From: Methylobacter sp. BlB1
Lineage (GTDB): Bacteria; Pseudomonadota; Gammaproteobacteria; Methylococcales; Methylomonadaceae
Assembly: GCF_015476545.1 (NCBI RefSeq)
Contig: NZ_JADMKV010000010.1
Span: 29,220 to 93,219 of the forward strand
DNA: 64,000 nt
Direction of reading: 5' to 3'
This document shows, in pieces, positions 59,534-64,000 of the stretch. Positions within the stretch are counted from its first letter, which is position 1. Every line of letters begins with the position of its first letter. The notes below the pieces were generated by a model. That model was not told the DNA's origin. It ran no database searches and saw nothing but the letters and a program-made list of their open reading frames with translations. Position numbers and translations under genes: made by a program.

Positions 59534-60808
59534 ATGAAGATACTGATTGTCGGCAGCGGCGGCCGTGAACACGCGCTGGCCTGGAAAGCCAAACAGTCGA
59601 CCAAAGTCGAGCAAGTTTTTGTCGCGCCGGGCAATGCCGGCACAGCACTGGAACCGGGCATTGAGAACATAGCGATCGCCGTCGACGATATTGCCGCCCT
59701 GCTTGATTTCGCCCAAAAAGAAGCGGTCGGGCTGACCATTATCGGACCTGAAGTGCCGCTCGTGGCCGGCATCGTCGACTGTTTTCAGGAAGCCGGCCTG
59801 AAATGCTTCGGCCCTACGGCCAAGGCCGCGCAACTGGAAGGCTCCAAATCGTTCTGTAAGGATTTCATGGCCCGTCACCGCATCCCGACGGCCGAGTACC
59901 AGACCTTTACCGATAAGGCGCAGGCGCTGGCCTACATTCAGGAAAAAGGCGCGCCCATTGTTGTCAAGGCCGACGGTCTGGCCGCCGGCAAGGGCGTTAT
60001 CGTTGCCCAGACGGTTGAGGAAGCGAATGCAGCCGTTGAAGACATGCTGTCCGGCAATGTCTTCGGCGAGGCCGGCCACCGCGTTGTCATAGAGGAGTTT
60101 CTGGCCGGCGAAGAAGCCAGCTTCATCGTGATCGCCGACGGCGAGCACGCTCTGCCGATGGCGACCTCTCAGGACCACAAAGCCCGGGACGACGGCGACA
60201 AAGGTCCCAATACCGGCGGCATGGGCGCTTATTCGCCAGCCCCTGTCGTAACGCCCGAGATTCATGCGCGCGTCATGCGCGAAGTCATCGAGCCGACTTT
60301 GAAAGGCATGACGGCCGATGGGCAGCCTTATACCGGATTCCTGTATGCCGGCCTGATGATTGGCCATGATGGCTCCGTTAAAGTACTGGAATACAACTGC
60401 CGTTTCGGCGATCCTGAAACGCAGCCAATCATGATGCGCCTGAAAAGCGATCTGGTAGAGTTGTGTGAAGCCGCATTGGCTGGCGAACTGGAGAAAATGG
60501 AGACGGACTGGGACGAACGCGCGGCGCTGGGCGTTGTGCTGGCGGCCGGTGGCTACCCCGACGCCTACCACAAAGGCGACGTGATTTCGGGCCTGCCCGC
60601 TCAGGAAAGCGAAGACCGCAAGGTGTTCCATGCCGGCACGCAACAGGTTGATGGCAAGATCGTCACGGCCGGCGGCCGCGTATTGTGCGCCTGCGCCCTG
60701 GGCCGCGATATTCAGGAAGCGCAGAGCAACGCTTACGAATTAACTCGCGGTATCGATTGGGATAACGTTTACTACCGTACCGATATTGGTTTCAAGGCAA
60801 TAAAATAG
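59534..60808 (+). CDS. purD: PurD, phosphoribosylamine-glycine ligase
   Basis: 424 residues. ATP-grasp enzyme of purine synthesis. VVGSGGREHALAWK, the KADGLAAGKGVIVA loop and the NCRFGDPETQ signature are present. It follows purH, the standard gammaproteobacterial order. Confidence 0.97.
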   Translation: MKILIVGSGGREHALAWKAKQSTKVEQVFVAPGNAGTALEPGIENIAIAVDDIAALLDFAQKEAVGLTIIGPEVPLVAGIVDCFQEAGLKCFGPTAKAAQLEGSKSFCKDFMARHRIPTAEYQTFTDKAQALAYIQEKGAPIVVKADGLAAGKGVIVAQTVEEANAAVEDMLSGNVFGEAGHRVVIEEFLAGEEASFIVIADGEHALPMATSQDHKARDDGDKGPNTGGMGAYSPAPVVTPEIHARVMREVIEPTLKGMTADGQPYTGFLYAGLMIGHDGSVKVLEYNCRFGDPETQPIMMRLKSDLVELCEAALAGELEKMETDWDERAALGVVLAAGGYPDAYHKGDVISGLPAQESEDRKVFHAGTQQVDGKIVTAGGRVLCACALGRDIQEAQSNAYELTRGIDWDNVYYRTDIGFKAIK

Positions 60809-60820
60809 CGTTATTTCGAA

Positions 60821-60845
60821 GTAGGGTACGCACTGCGTACCCTAC
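60821..60845. repeat. Perfect GTAGGGTACGCA palindrome
   Basis: Twelve-base perfect arms around a single central C (60821-60832 and 60834-60845). It repeats the left half of the element at 42109 next to uvrD. It lies 13 bases after the purD stop. Confidence 0.8.
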
Positions 60846-60864
60846 AAAGCTTGTGTAATGAGCC

Positions 60865-60921
60865 TGTGGGGGCGACTTTAGTCGCCCTTTTGCTACCTGG
60901 GCGACTAAAGTCGCCCCCACA
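60865..60921. repeat. GGGGCGA-family extragenic palindrome, copy 4
   Basis: A near-perfect 23-bp inverted repeat (60865-60887 with 60899-60921), each arm itself containing GGCGACTTTAGTCGCC-type dyads. It sits between convergent purD and alkB, directly beside the previous palindrome. Confidence 0.85.
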
Positions 60922-60926
60922 TATTT

Positions 60927-61553
60927 TTAGACGATAATCCTGCGGAACGTCAGATTGATCCGCTCCTTCTTCACTTGCTTCGTTTTCGGCAGCGCATGCA
61001 GCCAGTAATGCTGCATCGCGCCCGCCATCAGCAGCAGGTCGCCGTGGCCCAGCATGATATCCAGCGAAGCCTCGCGCTTTTTCTTATGATGCAGTTTGAA
61101 CAATCGCTCATCGCCCAAGCTTAACGAAGCAATGACCGGATTGGCCCCCAACTCCTTTTCATTATCGGCATGACAGCCCATCGAATCCCGGCCGTCGCGG
61201 TACAGATTGGCCAGAACGCTATTGAAGCGCAACCGACATTGCCGCTCCACTTTTTCCCTGATAACCTGCAGTTCGGTCGTCCAGGGCAACGGCGCATGGT
61301 CGACGCCCGAATAACGGTAATGCGCATCGGCATCGCCGTACCAGCACATTAGGCGCGGCACTTTGACCCACTTGCCGAAAATGAAGATGTCCTCTTCCTG
61401 CCAGGTCAATTTTTCCATCAATATAGTGAATAACCGATCGGACTCGGGCGGCCGGTAAAACTGCCGGATCAGATACAGCTCGCCGTCGAACGGCAGCAGA
61501 TTGCCGCCGAAGCCGACAGCATTATCGCGCAATGCATCGGCTTCGGTATCCAT
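60927..61553 (-). CDS. alkB: AlkB-like Fe(II)/2-oxoglutarate dioxygenase (ALKBH2/3 type)
   Basis: 208 residues. The iron facial triad is visible as HAD in MGCHADNEKE and the later His in YWLHALPK, with 2-oxoglutarate-binding Arg in RINLTFR. These enzymes remove methyl and etheno groups from DNA or RNA bases, releasing formaldehyde. It follows apeB by 3 bases and is the last gene of the cluster. Confidence 0.9.
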   Translation of the reverse strand: MDTEADALRDNAVGFGGNLLPFDGELYLIRQFYRPPESDRLFTILMEKLTWQEEDIFIFGKWVKVPRLMCWYGDADAHYRYSGVDHAPLPWTTELQVIREKVERQCRLRFNSVLANLYRDGRDSMGCHADNEKELGANPVIASLSLGDERLFKLHHKKKREASLDIMLGHGDLLLMAGAMQHYWLHALPKTKQVKKERINLTFRRIIV

Positions 61554-61556
61554 CGC

Positions 61557-62855
61557 TCAGCTGTCGAGGAAAAAGCGCTTCATGACGCGGATCATGGCGT
61601 CATGGTCGAATACGCCGGCGCTCTCCCTGATGCTGTGCATGGCCCACATCGGATTGCCGACATCGACCGTGCGAATGCCCAGCCACGCTGATGTCATAGG
61701 AGCTATCGTGCTGCCGCAGGGCAGATCGGTCCGATGCGAATATTTCTGATACGGGACGCCGGCCTGCTCGCACCAGCCTGCGAACATCGCCTCCGAAACA
61801 CTCTCGGTACTGTAGCGCTGATTGGCGTTGACCTTGATCACCGGCCCCTTGTTGACTATGACTTTATGGTCAGGTTCATAGGCGTTCGGGAAATTGGGCT
61901 GATAGGCATGCGCCATGTCGGCGCTGACCATGAAACTGCGTGCCAGCGCCCGCTGATAATCATCCCGGTCGGCGGCCGCGGCGATGCGTTGCAGCACATC
62001 GGGCAGGAAACTGCCGTCGGCGCCTTTGTGGCTTTCGCTGCCGATTTCCTCGTGATCGAAGAATGCGCAGACCAACGTGCTGTCGGCCTGCAACACAGCC
62101 TCATCAAGCAGGGCCGACAAACCGGCATGGCACGATGCCAGATTGTCGAGCTGGCTGTCGGCGTAAAACTCCTGCTGTGCGCCCCAGATTACGCCTTTCT
62201 GCGTATCGTAGACATTCAGGTCCCAGGACAGGATGCGCCCGGCTTCGATGTTTGCGGCCTGCGCCAGCAGCGACAGGAAAAACGGCTGCGGCAGCTGCTC
62301 CTGCGCGATGGCCGATAGGATCAGCGGCAACTCCAGCTGTTTGTGCAGCTTCAAGCCTTCCTCGTTGACACCGCGATTCATATGGATGGCCAGATTAGGC
62401 AGGCGCAGCAAGGCCTGATCGAATTTAACCAGCCGGCTTGCAATCCGGCCCTGATCGTCCTTATAGCCGATGCGGCCAGCCAGGCTCAAATCCCGATCGG
62501 TAAAAGTCGCCAATATCGGCCCGCCATAGACTTCGACGCCCAGCCTGACCAGACCATCGACCCAGCCGGCCGCATTGGGCTTGATCCGCAGGCCCGGCGA
62601 GTCGGTATGGGCGCCGATGATTTTAAAACCCGTCTCAACCAGCGGCTTTTGCCCGTGCACGAACGCGATGATGGACGAATCGCCGCGCACGACGTAATAG
62701 CGCCCGCCGGGCTTCAGCGCCCATTTTTCGGTTTCGTCAAGCTTCGAAAAGCCGGTTGCATCCAATCGGCCGACCATGCTATTGACAGCATGCCAGGGGC
62801 TGGGGCTGGCATCGATGAAATCCAGCAAGTCTTGAACCTGTATCTGAGCGCTCAT
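61557..62855 (-). CDS. apeB: M18 family aspartyl aminopeptidase
   Basis: 432 residues. Metal ligands in [22 protein letters not shown] and a C-terminal MHSIRE fit the two-zinc M18 family, which removes N-terminal acidic residues from peptides. It overlaps msrB in ATGA and is followed by alkB. Confidence 0.94.
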   Translation of the reverse strand: MSAQIQVQDLLDFIDASPSPWHAVNSMVGRLDATGFSKLDETEKWALKPGGRYYVVRGDSSIIAFVHGQKPLVETGFKIIGAHTDSPGLRIKPNAAGWVDGLVRLGVEVYGGPILATFTDRDLSLAGRIGYKDDQGRIASRLVKFDQALLRLPNLAIHMNRGVNEEGLKLHKQLELPLILSAIAQEQLPQPFFLSLLAQAANIEAGRILSWDLNVYDTQKGVIWGAQQEFYADSQLDNLASCHAGLSALLDEAVLQADSTLVCAFFDHEEIGSESHKGADGSFLPDVLQRIAAAADRDDYQRALARSFMVSADMAHAYQPNFPNAYEPDHKVIVNKGPVIKVNANQRYSTESVSEAMFAGWCEQAGVPYQKYSHRTDLPCGSTIAPMTSAWLGIRTVDVGNPMWAMHSIRESAGVFDHDAMIRVMKRFFLDS

Positions 62856-63247
62856 GATCGTTCTTTCAAGTCTAATGCTGCGGAATTGATGCAGTAGCGC
62901 AGGCCGGTCGGCGGCGGGCCGTCTTCGAACACATGGCCCAGATGCGCATCGCAGGCTTTACAGGTTATTTCAACTCGGCGCATGCCGTGGCTGGAATCGG
63001 TATGGCGAGCCACGCTGTCTTCGGAGATGACATCCCAGAAGCTCGGCCAGCCCGAGCCTGAATTGTATTTGGTTTCGGAGTCGAACAGAGGATTGCCGCA
63101 GCACACGCAATGATAGATGCCGTCTTTCTTACAATCGGTATATTTACCGGTAAAAGGCGGCTCGGTGGCTTTATGACGGCAGATATTGAATTGTTCGGGC
63201 GTCAGTTTTTCACGCCATTGTTCTTCATTCATAATGTTGTCAGCCAT
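62852..63247 (-). CDS. msrB: MsrB, methionine-R-sulfoxide reductase
   Basis: 131 residues. Zinc Cys pairs (CVCC and CKAC), GSGWPSFW and the catalytic Cys in RYCINSAAL are all present. It repairs oxidised methionine in cytosolic proteins. The ATG overlaps the macro-domain gene by 8 bases. Confidence 0.96.
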   Translation of the reverse strand: MADNIMNEEQWREKLTPEQFNICRHKATEPPFTGKYTDCKKDGIYHCVCCGNPLFDSETKYNSGSGWPSFWDVISEDSVARHTDSSHGMRRVEITCKACDAHLGHVFEDGPPPTGLRYCINSAALDLKERS

Positions 63248-63758
63248 GCATCAGTTGGTAAAACTGCTCATTGTACGCTTTCAAAACAGCATCGCCAAAG
63301 CAGACTAAATAGACTTTTTGCAGGTAGGGATTGGCTTTCAGGCATTCGTCGATGGTCCTGATCGCAATTTGCGCCGCCTGCTGCAGCGGAAAACCGTATA
63401 CGCCGCAGGAAATAGCCGGGAAGGCAATCGATTCAAGTTGATAGACCTTGGCCAGCACCATGCATTCCCGGTAACAGGAGGCCAGCAGGGCCGGCTCATT
63501 ATGCTTGCCATCGGACCAGATCGGCCCTACGGTATGGATTACATGGCGCGCGGGCAGATTATAGCCCTTGGTGATTTTTGCCTGCCCCGTCTCACAGCCG
63601 CCCAGAGTTCTGCATTCGGCCAGCAATTCAGGTCCTGCTGCCCTGTGGATCGCGCCATCGACGCCGCCTCCGCCCAACAGCGAAGGGTTGGCGGCATTGA
63701 CGACCGCATCAACGTCCAGCTTTGTGATATCAGACTCAATAATCTCAATTTTTGCCAT
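63240..63758 (-). CDS. Macro-domain O-acetyl-ADP-ribose deacetylase (YmdB-like)
   Basis: 172 residues. [22 protein letters not shown] is the ADP-ribose site (positions 63642-63707), with SCGVYGFPL as the second loop. Such proteins hydrolyse O-acetyl-ADP-ribose or mono-ADP-ribose on proteins. AAGG precedes the ATG by 9 bases. It heads the macro-msrB-apeB-alkB cluster. Confidence 0.93.
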   Translation of the reverse strand: MAKIEIIESDITKLDVDAVVNAANPSLLGGGGVDGAIHRAAGPELLAECRTLGGCETGQAKITKGYNLPARHVIHTVGPIWSDGKHNEPALLASCYRECMVLAKVYQLESIAFPAISCGVYGFPLQQAAQIAIRTIDECLKANPYLQKVYLVCFGDAVLKAYNEQFYQLMHG

Positions 63759-63927
63759 AATCGTGCCTTATTTACGTGCTTAGAACCCGATTTATCCTAT
63801 TTAGGCCTATGATACAATGTCGAGTTTCAAAAATTTTAACGGAAGGCCGGAACTTGCGTGCGCCCGATTTCCCATCAACTAAAACCGACCCGAAAGGTCC
63901 GCGAATTGAACCCCAAAAGGTTAAAGC

Positions 63928-64000
63928 ATGGCACAAAACAACAACCCTAAGCCGTTAGGCATCACCGAAGTCGTCCTGCGCGACGCCCACCAATCGCTGC
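63928..64000 (+). CDS. oadA: Oxaloacetate decarboxylase alpha / pyruvate carboxylase B subunit (start only)
   Basis: The first 24 residues are visible, MAQNNNPKPLGITEVVLRDAHQSL, cut by the window end. The ITEVVLRDAHQSL segment is the start of the carboxyltransferase barrel. AAAAGG stands 7 bases before the ATG. Whether it acts as decarboxylase or in anaplerotic carboxylation needs the rest of the gene and its partners. Confidence 0.88.
   Translation, partial: MAQNNNPKPLGITEVVLRDAHQSL

Noticed and set aside
59474..60643. 389-residue open frame antisense to purD
   Set aside because: Shadow of purD; its start lies inside the coding region and its end runs into the purH-purD repeat.

Overview
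The window reads as a chromosomal segment of a gammaproteobacterial (type I, Methylococcales-like) methanotroph. This is inferred from a full pqqABCDE operon for the cofactor of methanol dehydrogenase, gammaproteobacterial gene orders (rng-yhdP-tldD, pcnB-folK-panBC, argH divergent from algZR-hemCDXY, dusB-fis), moderate GC content, and a biotin-dependent carboxylase subunit at the right edge. No methane or methanol oxidation genes lie inside the window, so the assignment is an inference. No tRNA, rRNA, CRISPR array, prophage or intact insertion sequence was seen.

Layout. 0.2-3.7 kb: pqqABCDE, with a terminator-like attenuator after pqqA. 3.7-9 kb: ubiX and a proline iminopeptidase (minus), an outer-membrane barrel protein (minus), then thiO and pyrD (plus). 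8.9-19.8 kb: a long minus-strand block rlmH-maf-rng-yhdP-nitrilase-lipoprotein-tldD-pmbA. 20.3-24.4 kb: minus-strand pcnB-folK-panB-panC-panD (pantothenate and folate). 24.7-29.2 kb: two small membrane proteins, prlC and ubiD (plus). 29.2-35.3 kb: minus-strand algZ-algR-hemC-hemD-hemX-hemY, divergent from argH. 37.3-42.1 kb: central carbon genes gap-pyk, a LysR regulator and fba. 42.2-50.1 kb: uvrD, DUF2892 and DUF3422 membrane proteins, fxsA, and cutA-dsbD-tlpA-like redox genes. 50.2-56.1 kb: aroQ-accB-accC, prmA, a zinc-ribbon DUF3426 protein, rlmI and two uncharacterised Cys-rich genes. 56.5-60.8 kb: dusB-fis, purH, purD. 60.9-63.8 kb: a tight minus-strand cluster macro domain-msrB-M18 peptidase-alkB. 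The start of an oadA/pycB-like gene closes the window.

How the genes fit together. Most are housekeeping: cofactor synthesis (PQQ, pantothenate, folate, heme, ubiquinone, thiamine), pyrimidine and purine synthesis, lower glycolysis, fatty-acid initiation and envelope upkeep. The less ordinary features are: (i) a DsbD-like protein with two tandem N-terminal alpha domains; (ii) a Cys-rich two-gene unit with no recognised function after rlmI; (iii) a PcnB reading frame that continues upstream of any ATG/GTG/TTG start and probably begins at AUU; (iv) several families of dispersed extragenic palindromes plus a 257-bp MITE-like element; (v) an overlapping damage-repair gene cluster next to the right edge.
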